Below, piece after piece: positions 51,904 to 61,223 of a DNA stretch of 64,000 bases (positions are counted from its first letter, which is position 1; each line of letters starts with the position of its first letter). The stretch covers positions 1-64,000 of the forward strand of contig JBFWXN010000012.1 in NCBI GenBank assembly GCA_050187415.1, written 5' to 3'. Source of the stretch: Ga0077555 sp050187415 (lineage in GTDB: Bacteria > Pseudomonadota > Alphaproteobacteria > Rhizobiales > Hyphomicrobiaceae). The notes under the pieces are model-generated. The model was not told the origin of the DNA. It searched no databases and was given only the letters and a program-made list of their open reading frames with translations. The translations under genes and the position numbers were made by a program.

Positions 51904-53742
51904 ATGCTCCGCGTGGCTCTCAACCTCTGTCGCAGGGAGTCGCCATTGGCCGCAGCGGAAGTCAATTTCGAGGCCTTCATCGATCCCCTCCTGGTCCTGG
52001 GGACGGCCGGGATTGTGGTGCCGATCGTCCGTCACCTCGGGATCAGCCCTGTTCTCGGCTATCTGGCGGCTGGCGCGATCATCGGTCCGCTTGGCCTCGG
52101 CTCGCTGAAGTATGAATGGCCGCTACTGCGATGGCTTACGATCCGCGATGCCCAGAACGTCGCCGGTATCGCGGAATTCGGCGTGGTGTTTCTGCTGTTC
52201 CTGATCGGTCTTGAACTTTCGGTGGCACGCCTCTCGACGATGCGGCGGCTGGTGTTCGGCCTGGGCGGACTGCAGGTGGTGCTCACCTCCGCCGTTCTTG
52301 CGACAATATTGATGCTCGTCGGGGCAAATGCGGCAGCCGCGGTCGTCGTCGGGCTATGCTTTGCGCTGTCGTCGACGGCGATCGTGCTCGAGGTGCTGTC
52401 GGAGCAGCGGCGGCTTGCAACGAGCGCGGGGCGGGCCGCCTTTTCCGTGCTGCTTGCGCAGGACCTCGCGGTCATACCCTTGTTCTTACTCATCGGGGCG
52501 CTTGGCGTTTCGGAGAGCGGCTCCGGTTCGGGATCCGTTTTTGGCGGGATCGCAACGGCGCTGGGGCAGGCCTCGCTGGCGTTGCTGGTGATCGTCGCCG
52601 CAGGCCGTTATCTGCTCCGCCCGTTGCTGCGGTTTGTCGCGACCACGGGTGCGGCAGAGCTGTTCATCGCGGCGACGCTTTTGGTCGTCGTCGGCTCAGG
52701 CGTGGCGGCGGCGATGGCGGGGCTTTCGATGGCTCTTGGCTCATTTGTCGCGGGTCTGATGCTCGCAGAGACCGAGTACCGCAAGCACATCGAGGCCATT
52801 GTCGAGCCCTTCAAGGCACTTCTGCTCGGCATGTTCTTTTTTACGATCGGCATGCGCATCGACCTGCGCGCGGTGATTGCGAACCCTTGGGAAATGGCGA
52901 TCGCTGTCATCCTCTTGATCTCGCTCAAGGCGGCAATCGCGTTCGGTCTGATGCGATTGTTCAAGCTGTCCCGCGCCGTCGCTTGCGAGGCCGGCCCGAT
53001 GCTCGGCCCAGGCGGAGAATTTGCGTTTGTCGGCATTGGGCTTGCCAATGCAGCGCATATCGTCAACGACGCGATCGCCAGCTTCGCTTTCGCCGTTACC
53101 GCCCTGGGCATGGCGCTTATCCCGAGCCTTCACAGTCTTGGGCGAAGAGCTGCAGGCCAGGCCGTCGAACCGGTGCCCGCCGGACTGGCGTTGCCGGAAT
53201 TGGGCGAGGCGAACCACACCATCGTAGTGGGCTACGGCCGGGTCGGGCGCATCGTCGCCAATATGCTCGAACGCCACGGCCAATCCTACGTCGCGACGGA
53301 CAGCGATATCTCGACGGTCTCCGGCGAGCGGCGGCGCGGACGGCCGGTCTACTACGGCAATGCCACGGAGCCTGGCTATCTGGAGCGGTGCGGGCTCGAT
53401 CGTGCGCGAGCCCTCGTGCTCACCATCCACGACCAGAAGGCGATCGATGCGATCGTCGAGCGCGTCAGGGCCGAGCGGCCGGAACTCGCTATTGTCGCAC
53501 GCGCCCGTGATGCGGATCACGCGCGTCATCTCTATGCGATCGGCGTGACGGATGCGGTGCCGGAGACGATCGAGGCCAGCTTGCAGTTGTCCGAAGCCGT
53601 CCTGGTGGGGATTGGCGTCGCGACCGGTCCCGTCGTTGCCTCGATCCACGAGCGTCGCGACGAGTTCCGCCACGAGTTGCAGGAGGCGGCGCAGAGCGCG
53701 GGACGCGCGCCGAGCCGCTCGATCCGTCCCTCCGCCCGCTAG
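51904..53742 (+). CDS. Kef-type cation/proton antiporter (CPA2) with TrkA-N domain
   Basis: A 612-residue transporter. Residues 15-400 form 12-13 helices of a Na+/H+ exchanger-like module (GLELSVARL near 100; LAQDLAVIPLFLLIG near 195). Residues about 415-535 are a TrkA-N Rossmann domain (VVGYGRVGRIVANML) with NAD(H)- or nucleotide-binding character, as in KefB/KefC and YbaL. It probably exports potassium in exchange for protons under control of the cytoplasmic domain. The start is uncertain: a TTG at 51946 with AGGGAG before it may be better than the ATG. The stop overlaps the convergent ligase gene by four bases. Confidence 0.88.
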   Translation: MLRVALNLCRRESPLAAAEVNFEAFIDPLLVLGTAGIVVPIVRHLGISPVLGYLAAGAIIGPLGLGSLKYEWPLLRWLTIRDAQNVAGIAEFGVVFLLFLIGLELSVARLSTMRRLVFGLGGLQVVLTSAVLATILMLVGANAAAAVVVGLCFALSSTAIVLEVLSEQRRLATSAGRAAFSVLLAQDLAVIPLFLLIGALGVSESGSGSGSVFGGIATALGQASLALLVIVAAGRYLLRPLLRFVATTGAAELFIAATLLVVVGSGVAAAMAGLSMALGSFVAGLMLAETEYRKHIEAIVEPFKALLLGMFFFTIGMRIDLRAVIANPWEMAIAVILLISLKAAIAFGLMRLFKLSRAVACEAGPMLGPGGEFAFVGIGLANAAHIVNDAIASFAFAVTALGMALIPSLHSLGRRAAGQAVEPVPAGLALPELGEANHTIVVGYGRVGRIVANMLERHGQSYVATDSDISTVSGERRRGRPVYYGNATEPGYLERCGLDRARALVLTIHDQKAIDAIVERVRAERPELAIVARARDADHARHLYAIGVTDAVPETIEASLQLSEAVLVGIGVATGPVVASIHERRDEFRHELQEAAQSAGRAPSRSIRPSAR

Positions 53743-55031
53743 TGATGCTCGCTCAGGCCTCCGCGTTCGCGACTGAGACGCGTGAGACCCGCGGATGGGT
53801 TCGCCGCTCCCATAAGGCCCCAGGCGAGCGCGAGGAGAATATAGAAGTGCCGCCAGTGATCAGTGTCGATGACGAAGCCTTCGAGCACATTGCCGAGCAG
53901 GGCGCTGAGCACGATCAGGAACAGCGGTCGCGTCGGCGTTCCCCGCAGGACGTGCCGGAACGCGATCCCGACTGTCGAGACAACCGCGGCAATATAAAGT
54001 AGGCCGCCGAGCCAGCCGGCATTCAGGAACATCGACAGGTAGACGTTGTGGACGTCCTCGTGATGGTAGTGCTCGCTGAATTGTTTGGCGCCGAGGCCGA
54101 AGGGATTGTCGAGAATCAGGGCCACGGCCTTGGCCTGCCCACCGAAGCGACCCTGCGGACCAACGTCATAGCCTTGGGTCAGGCTGGAGCGCTCGGCGAG
54201 AAGTTTCGCGACCTGGTCGATCTGGAGCGCCGCGACGAACGCGGCGACCGCAAGAGCGATGCCGATAGCAGCAAGCAGCACAAGACGCGTTCGAGCTTCT
54301 GGCGTTCCGACAATGACCAGCGTGAGGGCACCGTATAGCAGGATTGCGACGGCCAGGTTGAACCAGGCGCCGCGCGAGAAGCTCAGCAGCACCGCGCCGA
54401 CCAGAAGTCCGAGACCCGCCAGACATGCCGCGGGCCAGCGGCTCTCGCGGTAGATCAAGCGGTGGCCGAGATAGAGAATGGCGGGGACCAGGAACGGGCC
54501 GAGCACATTCGGGTCCTTGAATGTACCTGCTGCCCGACCATAGAGCGTAAATAGGTCGAAGGCACCCGGTGCGAGGCTGAAGTAGCCGATGAGGGCGGCG
54601 GCTGCGGCGACAAGCGCTGCCAGCACCCAGGCGCCGAAGATCAGACGAGTGTGCGCGGCAGGACGCAGTGCGACGAAGGCCGCAAGCACCAGGAAGGCGG
54701 CATAGAGATAGAACGACACGGCGGTGTGGCGCGCGGAATCGCCGATCTCACGCGACATGCCGGATGCGATCAGCGCCCCGATGCCGCAGCCCAGCCACAG
54801 AAGGAGCTGCAGCAGCATGCCGGGCGCATAGCGTTGCAGGCCCACAAGCGGCAACAAAAGCACCAGTCCAAGCATGAGAACGTCGACCGGCGCCGGCTCG
54901 CTGAAGACGATGCCCGACGCCGCTATTGCCATGAAAACGCCGACGCGTCCCAAGCTTGCGACACTGACCAGAAAGCCATGCGCCGGCGCAGCCGTGTCGT
55001 GCGCGTGCCGCAAGCTGGCGACGTTGCCCAT
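53739..55031 (-). CDS. O-antigen ligase/polymerase-family membrane protein (Wzy/WaaL-like)
   Basis: A 430-residue membrane protein with about 12 helices and a large periplasmic loop containing LEERSSLTQGYDVGPQGRF-like text (AERSSLTQGYDVGPQGRFGG) and the HHEDVHNVYLSMFLNAG motif near residue 335, both typical of the O-antigen ligase/polymerase domain. In this locus it is most likely the exopolysaccharide polymerase. It follows the sugar transferase gene by 23 bases on the same strand. Confidence 0.82.
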   Translation of the reverse strand: MGNVASLRHAHDTAAPAHGFLVSVASLGRVGVFMAIAASGIVFSEPAPVDVLMLGLVLLLPLVGLQRYAPGMLLQLLLWLGCGIGALIASGMSREIGDSARHTAVSFYLYAAFLVLAAFVALRPAAHTRLIFGAWVLAALVAAAAALIGYFSLAPGAFDLFTLYGRAAGTFKDPNVLGPFLVPAILYLGHRLIYRESRWPAACLAGLGLLVGAVLLSFSRGAWFNLAVAILLYGALTLVIVGTPEARTRLVLLAAIGIALAVAAFVAALQIDQVAKLLAERSSLTQGYDVGPQGRFGGQAKAVALILDNPFGLGAKQFSEHYHHEDVHNVYLSMFLNAGWLGGLLYIAAVVSTVGIAFRHVLRGTPTRPLFLIVLSALLGNVLEGFVIDTDHWRHFYILLALAWGLMGAANPSAGLTRLSRERGGLSEHH

Positions 55032-55054
55032 GTCGAGGGGTTCCCTCTTTCAGC

Positions 55055-56557
55055 TCAGTACGCGTTTTCGGATTTGAACAGCGCGATCGGGGTTTGGGCG
55101 AGAATGTAGACATCGAGCAGCATCGACCAGTTCTCGATGTATTCGAGGTCGGATGCGATCCGCGCCTTGAGCTTGTCCTCGGTGTCCGTCTCACCGCGCC
55201 AGCCACGGATCTGTGCGAGGCCGGTGATGCCGGGTTTGACCTTGTGGCGCGCAAAATAGCCATCGGCAACCTCGTGGTAGAGGCGGTCGGCCGCCTTGGC
55301 GTGGAGAGCGTGCGGCCGAGGCCCGACGAGGGAGAGCGTTCCGGTGAGCACATTGAAAAGCTGAGGCAACTCGTCGAGCGACGTCTTGCGGATGATGCGG
55401 CCAACCCGCGTGACGCGCGGATCCCCCTTCGTCACCAGGCGATTGGCCGTCGCGTCCGACTGATCGACGTACATCGAACGGAACTTCCAGACGTCGATCG
55501 GCTCGTTGTTGAAGCCGAGGCGCTTCTGGCGGAACAGTGCGGGCCCCTTGCTGTCGAGACGCACAGCCAGTCCGACGAGCAGCAGGACAGGCGAGAGGGC
55601 AAGCAGCGCGAGACTTGCAACGACACGGTCGAATGCGGCCTTGAGGAGCCGGTCCCAATCGTCGAGAGGACGATCCACCACGTCGAGCAGCGGCACCGAG
55701 CCGACGTGGCTATACGCCCTGGGACTGAAGCGAAGGGCGCTGGCGTGCGCCGCGAGACGAATGTCGATTGGAAGCACCCAGATGGTCTTCAGGATCTCGA
55801 GCAGCCGGCGCTCCGCCGTGACGGGCAGGGAAAGGATCAGCAGATCGATGTCATCGCTGCGGCAGAAGGCGATCAGCTGATTGATATTGCCGAGCAACGG
55901 ATAACCCGCGAGTTTAGCGAGGACGCGGTCGGATCCGCGGTCGTCGAATACGCCGGCAATTCGAACGTCACTGCCCTTGTCAGCCTCGATCTGGGCGACG
56001 AGGCTGGCTCCGGCTTCGCCGGCACCGAAAACCACGGCGCGCCGGTTGAGGCGGCCCTGCTCCGTCAGGTGCCGCACGGCCAGCCGGGCCGCCGCGCGGC
56101 AGCACATCACTGAAATGAGCCCGCTGACAAGCCAGACCATCAGCCAAACGCGTGAGAATTCCTGGCCGAATTTCAGCAGGAAGACCGCACCGAGCAACAG
56201 GCCGATCGCGGATGTCCACGTCATGACGGTCCGCAGGAGATGCCGCACCGGCGAACGAAGACTTGGCGTCGAGTAGAGTCCGGTTCGCTCGGCGATGAAA
56301 ACGCCCGCCAAGGCCGTCGCGAGGATCGCGATGACGTAGTGCTTGGCGAGGGCATCTTCCGCACCGACCCATGCCATTGCCGTGACGAAGCCGGTAATGA
56401 CAAGCATCGCCAACTCGGCTGATCCCGCCATGCCCGCCACCAGAAGTGGAGAAATGCGCCCCCTGCGTTGATCGCGTGTCGACCGCTGGGCGCTGGCTGC
56501 GGCAAGGGCGTGTTCGAGTGAGGCGCTCGAGATTGTGCGGCTCGGAATGTGGAGCAT
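55055..56557 (-). CDS. Undecaprenyl-phosphate sugar phosphotransferase initiating exopolysaccharide synthesis
   Basis: A 500-residue polyisoprenyl-phosphate hexose-1-phosphate transferase of the WcaJ/EpsE type. Four to five N-terminal helices are followed by a CoA-binding-like Rossmann domain (AVVFGAGEAGASLV near residue 175), a further helix and the C-terminal bacterial sugar transferase domain: FRQKRLGFNN, VWKFRSMYVD and SLDELPQLFNVLTGTLSLVGPRPHA-like text (read in parts). It transfers the first sugar phosphate to the lipid carrier. The start at 56557 is a choice; an upstream in-frame ATG at 56686 would add 43 residues of low-complexity sequence. Confidence 0.88.
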   Translation of the reverse strand: MLHIPSRTISSASLEHALAAASAQRSTRDQRRGRISPLLVAGMAGSAELAMLVITGFVTAMAWVGAEDALAKHYVIAILATALAGVFIAERTGLYSTPSLRSPVRHLLRTVMTWTSAIGLLLGAVFLLKFGQEFSRVWLMVWLVSGLISVMCCRAAARLAVRHLTEQGRLNRRAVVFGAGEAGASLVAQIEADKGSDVRIAGVFDDRGSDRVLAKLAGYPLLGNINQLIAFCRSDDIDLLILSLPVTAERRLLEILKTIWVLPIDIRLAAHASALRFSPRAYSHVGSVPLLDVVDRPLDDWDRLLKAAFDRVVASLALLALSPVLLLVGLAVRLDSKGPALFRQKRLGFNNEPIDVWKFRSMYVDQSDATANRLVTKGDPRVTRVGRIIRKTSLDELPQLFNVLTGTLSLVGPRPHALHAKAADRLYHEVADGYFARHKVKPGITGLAQIRGWRGETDTEDKLKARIASDLEYIENWSMLLDVYILAQTPIALFKSENAY

Positions 56558-56755
56558 AGCGGCTGGGCCTGCTTCGGATGATTGAGACGTCGCTAGGCCA
56601 GGAGCACATCGCGTGCCAACATCGTGTCGATGGCAAGATGCAGAAAGCGGCCATTCTCCGAGCTTGGCCCGTCCGCGCTGTATCAATCCGGCACACGGGC
56701 CGGCACATGGAAACGGATCATTTGTGTGGAATGGGCACGGACAATCCGGTGCCGC

Positions 56756-57928
56756 TCAGGCCGGCTGCCGAGCACCCGACGGCGCCGGACGCTCCTGCAG
56801 CCGATGCGCCTCGGCCTCCGAATAGCAGCCAAGTACATCATCGGTCATTCGGGCCACCGTGAAGCGGCTGGCCACGGCAAGCTTGAGCCGGGACGCGCGA
56901 CTGCGCGCCTCGCCCGCATCTTCGAGCATGTGCCGCATCGCATTGGCCAGGGCAATGGGATCCCCCGGTGGGACCAGCGGCGTGTCGGTGCCGTCCACGA
57001 TTTCGGAAACGCCGCCCACGTCGGAGGCAATCAAGGGCAATCCCGCGCCCGCGGCCTCCAGGGCGACGTAGGGGAGACTTTCCGCGCGGGACGGCATCAC
57101 GAGCGCGCGGCCAAGCTTGAACGCATCGTGAGCCGGCAGGGCTCCGGCGAAGGAGATCGATGCTTCCAGGCCGCGGTTGCGGACGTCGTCGCGAAACCGC
57201 ACACCATCGGCACCCGCGCCGACGATCGTCACGCGACAGGGGCGTTCCGCAGAAAGAATGGCGGTTGCCTCGATCAAGACATCGACGCCTTTGAGCATAC
57301 GCAACTCGCCGACAAAGACGAAGTCGCCGGCCTGGCAGTCGGGCTCGATCGCCCGGAGCTCTTCCGGCCTCAGACCGTTGTGAACGACCCGCACCGGGCA
57401 GCCTGGCTTGCCGACGTTGCGTTCGAATGTTCGAGCTGCAAATGCACTTTCGAACAGCATGCCCCCCGTCTTGCGAGCCAATATGCGCTCGGCCGTCATG
57501 AAGACGCGGCCCTTCAGGCTCTTGGGATGGTAATGCAGGCTGCCGCCGTGCGGCGTGTAGATCGAGACTGCGGTTCTGCCTCTCCGGCGCATCCATTCCG
57601 CGGCGAGACGCGCGTAAACGCCACCTTTGGCTCCGTGTCCGTGCAATATGTCGGCCTGCATGGCGAACGCATGTCGACGTGTCGCGAGCGTTGCGGCGAT
57701 GTCGCCGAAACCCGGCTCACGCGGCATGGACAGGCGCGTCACGCCAAGTTCGAGGTCGCCGTCCAGATCTCGAAGCAATACGTCGGTCAGTGGATCGCTC
57801 GAATCGGCATCGCAGACGATACCGACGGCGTGCCCTCGGCGCGTTTGTTCGCGAGACAGATCTCGAACGTGGCGGAAAAGGCCACCGACCGGTGCCCTGA
57901 GGCAGTGCACAATGCGATAGCCAGCCAC
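56756..57928 (-). CDS. Glycosyltransferase family 4 protein
   Basis: A 390-residue GT-B glycosyltransferase. It begins MAGYRIVHCLRAPVGGLFRHV, has HGHGAKGG near residue 95, and the donor-binding domain with VFVGELRMLKGVDVLIEA near 205 and the E-x7-E motif in PSRAESLPYVALEAAG near 290. It adds a sugar to the exopolysaccharide repeat unit on the cytoplasmic side. The start is a GTG. About 200 bases separate it from the sugar transferase gene; they hold no gene that I can support. Confidence 0.88.
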   Translation of the reverse strand: MAGYRIVHCLRAPVGGLFRHVRDLSREQTRRGHAVGIVCDADSSDPLTDVLLRDLDGDLELGVTRLSMPREPGFGDIAATLATRRHAFAMQADILHGHGAKGGVYARLAAEWMRRRGRTAVSIYTPHGGSLHYHPKSLKGRVFMTAERILARKTGGMLFESAFAARTFERNVGKPGCPVRVVHNGLRPEELRAIEPDCQAGDFVFVGELRMLKGVDVLIEATAILSAERPCRVTIVGAGADGVRFRDDVRNRGLEASISFAGALPAHDAFKLGRALVMPSRAESLPYVALEAAGAGLPLIASDVGGVSEIVDGTDTPLVPPGDPIALANAMRHMLEDAGEARSRASRLKLAVASRFTVARMTDDVLGCYSEAEAHRLQERPAPSGARQPA

Positions 57929-57967
57929 GCTCTGCTCACTCGTTACGCATGGGTTCGGATGCGCTTG

Positions 57968-58654
57968 TTAGAAAAAGCGCTCGTAGACGAGCAGCGTGTC
58001 GCCGGCCGCAACGACGTAGTCGTCCGGCACGTCCAGCGTCTCGACCAAGCCGTTTATGCGCCGCGTGATCTGAATTTTGCGTTTATCGGCGCGCTCGGAA
58101 TATCCACCCGCGATGGCGACGGCGGTGCGCACGGTCATGCCATTGACGTAAGGGTACTGCCCCGCGGTCCGGACCTCGCCGAGAATGAAGAACGGCCGGT
58201 TCTGCACGATATCGACCGTAACTTCGGGGTCTTTGACGTATTTCGTTCCAAGCCGCGCCTTGATCCGGGCCTCGAGCTGGTATGTCGTCAGTCCGCGCGC
58301 AGGCACGCGCCCGATGAGCGGAATGCTGATCGCGCCGCCATGATCGACCGAGTAGAGGCGCGACAGGTTCGGCTGGCCGTAGACGAAGACCCGGAGCCGG
58401 TCGCCAGTGTCGAGCAAATAGGGGCCATCCGTCTCGGCCACCGCTCGGGGGCCGCCGAGGCTCACGGGAACGACGGTCGGATCGGTAACCACATGGTAAG
58501 CGACATCGGAGCCGCCAGCGTCTTGCGCCATCGTCGACCAGCCATCGGTCACGTCGCGACGGTCGGCGATTTCGGTCGCCCAGTCGTCGACATGGGCACA
58601 TCCCGACAACAGCATCGCGACAAGGCAGGCGGCAAGCAGGGAACGCAACGGCAT
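57968..58654 (-). CDS. Polysaccharide export lipoprotein (Wza-like)
   Basis: A 228-residue outer-membrane export protein. A lipobox (LLSGCAHV) follows the signal peptide. The Poly_export domain shows LLDTGDRLRVFVYGQPNLS near residue 88, the SIPLIGRV segment and the SLBB-type domain with FILGEVRTAGQYPYVNGMTV near 160. It forms the outer-membrane channel for the polysaccharide. The ATG at 58654 begins the signal peptide. It lies 39 bases upstream of the GT4 gene on the same strand and is divergent from the Wzc-like gene. Confidence 0.9.
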   Translation of the reverse strand: MPLRSLLAACLVAMLLSGCAHVDDWATEIADRRDVTDGWSTMAQDAGGSDVAYHVVTDPTVVPVSLGGPRAVAETDGPYLLDTGDRLRVFVYGQPNLSRLYSVDHGGAISIPLIGRVPARGLTTYQLEARIKARLGTKYVKDPEVTVDIVQNRPFFILGEVRTAGQYPYVNGMTVRTAVAIAGGYSERADKRKIQITRRINGLVETLDVPDDYVVAAGDTLLVYERFF

Positions 58655-58851
58655 CGATCGACCCTCGCACACATAATCAGCGCGCGAAGATTAGGCCGTG
58701 GGCGGTTAAGAAAGTTTGAGCGCGTGTGCTGTTGTGGCCGCCGCGATGGGTCCGTTTAAGGGAATCGTTACATCCGCCTGCTCAAATCCGGCACAACAAG
58801 ACGTCCTCGCGGGGCCGACGGCCCACCATGCAAATGTGACCGGAAGCCACG

Positions 58852-61047
58852 ATGCGCGCACGCTTAGAAGATCCCCAGGGTCACATCGACATTTCAACAT
58901 TACCGTCGATCCTGAGGCGGAGCGCCGGCCGGCTTGCGCTGGCGGCAATTGCCGTCGGAAGCATTACCTACGGCGCTTTGTTGCTCGTGCCTTCGCGCTA
59001 CTCGTCCGAAACCCAGGTTCGAATCGGGGCCAATTCGGTCCCGGACGTCACGCGCGGCGCAGCAAGTGCTGAATCGGTCGCACTCAGTGTCGATCGTGAA
59101 GCCATTGCAAGCCGTGTCCAGGAACTCCGGTCGCCGGACCTCGCCAAAAAGCTGGCGTCCGAGTTGCGGCTCGCAACACGGCCCGAGTTCAACAGTGCGC
59201 TCGATGCGGGCGGACTGCTTGGCGGCTTGATGCGCGCCGTCGGGCTCGCCGGTTCACGTCCGGGCGAAAGCGAGGAAGAGCGCGTTCTCGCAGCGTACTA
59301 TCGCGCCTTGCAAGTATATCAGGTGAAAGACACCCGCGTCATCACGCTGAACTTCACCGCACGAGATAGCCAACTTGCCGCGCAAGCAGCAAACCGGCTG
59401 GTCGAACTGTACCAGGCATGGCTGCGCGAGCGGGGCGCGACCGAAACATCCGACGCCAACGCTTGGTTGGTGCCGGAAATAGCCAAGCGGACAAGGGAGC
59501 TTTCCGCGGCGGAGTCCGCCGTGGAGCGGTTTCGCTCGACGGCCAATCTCTACCGCGGTGGTGGAAGCCGGCCGGGGGATCTCGCACAACAGCAGCTTGT
59601 CGATCTTGCAAGTGAATTGACAAAGATGAGGGCGCAGCGCAGCGAAGTCGAGGCGCGCGCGCAGGCCGCGCGCGACCTGATGAGTCGCGGCGTGCCGGAC
59701 GCGATTCCGGATGTCCAAAAGTCGCCGGTCATTCAAGCGCTCATCGCGCAGCGCGTGCGCGCGGAACGCGATTATGCCGAGGCCGCGACCCAGCTCCTGC
59801 CGGCCCATCCGCGTATGAAGCAACTGGCGGCCAACGTGGCAGACGTCCGCCGGCAGATCCAGCGCGAAGCCGGGGCGGTCGTCAGCGGTCTCGAGCGCGA
59901 AGCGCAGGCGCTCGCCCTTCGGGAAGAGCTGCAGAAGCGGACCATGGCAGAGGCGAAGTCGGGCCTCGGCAGCAACGCGGCCGATCGCGTGCGGCTTGCC
60001 CAGCTCGAGGACGAGGTCAGCGCCAAGCGGCGCGAGCTCGAGGGGCTGCGGCAGCGTTACGAATCGAGTCGCTCTCGCGGAACCAGCCTGGCGGTGCCGG
60101 TCGAAGTGCAGGTGATAGCCACGGCTCGCCCATCGAGCCGCCCCTCGTGGCCCAATCGCCTGCAGATTGCGCTGTTGGCAGCGGCCGCGACGTTTGTGCT
60201 GGGCCTCGTCGGGGTATTGTTTCGGGAGCTCTTGTCGGCAGGGAGCCGGAAAGCAGGCATGGTGCCGTTCCGCGACCATCGCCAAACCTCGACGCCGGTG
60301 AGGCCGGCGGCCCAATCCGGTCGCCATGCAACCGGTGCATCTGCTGAGACGGAGGATGACGCTCAACCCGAAGGATTGGCGCTCCACTCCGTTGAGGCCG
60401 TCGCACAGCGGCTGATGACGAATTCTGCCGTCCAGAGCGGGTATCGCACGTTGATTGTCGGCGAAGAAGGCCGGGGAGACCCTCGCGAAAAGGCGAGCGA
60501 GCTGGCTGGCGCGCTGGCACGAGCCGGGCGTAAAGTCGTTCTCGTGGACTGGAGCTTGGATGGAATGGGGGCGTCGGGAGGTCTCGGCATCGCCGCCTCA
60601 CCAGGCTTTACCGACGTCGTGACGGGATCGGTCGCATTCGAGGACGCGATCCGTTCGCTTCCCGGCAGTGACGTTCATATTCTGCCGTGCGGGAATGCCT
60701 GGACGGACGGCGTCGAGGCCCTCGGCGCGGATCGGATGAATCTTGTGCTCGATGCGTTGGACGAGATTTATTCCGACGTGATCATCACCGGAGGGTACGA
60801 TGCGGCCCGCGACTTTTTCCGCGCAATCGAGGGGCGCGTCGATGCCGGTGTGCTGGTGAGCATTGGTGACGCAGCGACGCGGCCGTCGTTTGGAGGAAGC
60901 GCCGGCCGAAGGCTTTTGGGTTTCGACGTGACCGAGATTGATATCATTCATTGGCAAGACGTGAGCGCCGAGCCGGCCGCTCGCCCGCTCGGACGCCGTG
61001 GCTCCCGCGCCGCCGCCGCGTCGAAAATGCTATCTTCAGCAAGATAG
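58852..61047 (+). CDS. Polysaccharide co-polymerase (Wzc/GumC-like) with a degenerate kinase domain
   Basis: A 731-residue inner-membrane protein. A first helix near residue 25 and a second near 440-460 flank a Wzz domain and a long coiled coil (residues about 190-410). The C-terminal 200 residues have the fold order of a BY-kinase (IVGEEGRGDPREKASELAGA, then KVVLVDWSLDGMGASGG), but the Walker A motif GxxxxGKS/T is not intact and no tyrosine cluster ends the protein. It probably sets chain length and connects the polymerase to the Wza-like channel without kinase activity. It is divergent from the export lipoprotein gene. Confidence 0.83.
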   Translation: MRARLEDPQGHIDISTLPSILRRSAGRLALAAIAVGSITYGALLLVPSRYSSETQVRIGANSVPDVTRGAASAESVALSVDREAIASRVQELRSPDLAKKLASELRLATRPEFNSALDAGGLLGGLMRAVGLAGSRPGESEEERVLAAYYRALQVYQVKDTRVITLNFTARDSQLAAQAANRLVELYQAWLRERGATETSDANAWLVPEIAKRTRELSAAESAVERFRSTANLYRGGGSRPGDLAQQQLVDLASELTKMRAQRSEVEARAQAARDLMSRGVPDAIPDVQKSPVIQALIAQRVRAERDYAEAATQLLPAHPRMKQLAANVADVRRQIQREAGAVVSGLEREAQALALREELQKRTMAEAKSGLGSNAADRVRLAQLEDEVSAKRRELEGLRQRYESSRSRGTSLAVPVEVQVIATARPSSRPSWPNRLQIALLAAAATFVLGLVGVLFRELLSAGSRKAGMVPFRDHRQTSTPVRPAAQSGRHATGASAETEDDAQPEGLALHSVEAVAQRLMTNSAVQSGYRTLIVGEEGRGDPREKASELAGALARAGRKVVLVDWSLDGMGASGGLGIAASPGFTDVVTGSVAFEDAIRSLPGSDVHILPCGNAWTDGVEALGADRMNLVLDALDEIYSDVIITGGYDAARDFFRAIEGRVDAGVLVSIGDAATRPSFGGSAGRRLLGFDVTEIDIIHWQDVSAEPAARPLGRRGSRAAAASKMLSSAR

Positions 61048-61223
61048 CTCCAGCCCCGACGCGGGCAAACAGAGCTGAATAATCGTCGAGCGCCGCTGCG
61101 TGGCATGCGGGGACGCTCGATGCCGTGATGCGTTTCAGTCGCGCCTGATCAGGACATGCTTGCAGGTGGCCATGCTCGGGTCTTGGGCGCACGCGGTCTC
61201 GCGTGCCCCCAGAGCCCAGAGCC

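Noticed and set aside
56624..58759. A 711-codon open frame on the plus strand
   Set aside because: It is antisense to the GT4 and Wza-like genes, which are well supported. No motif is visible in its product.
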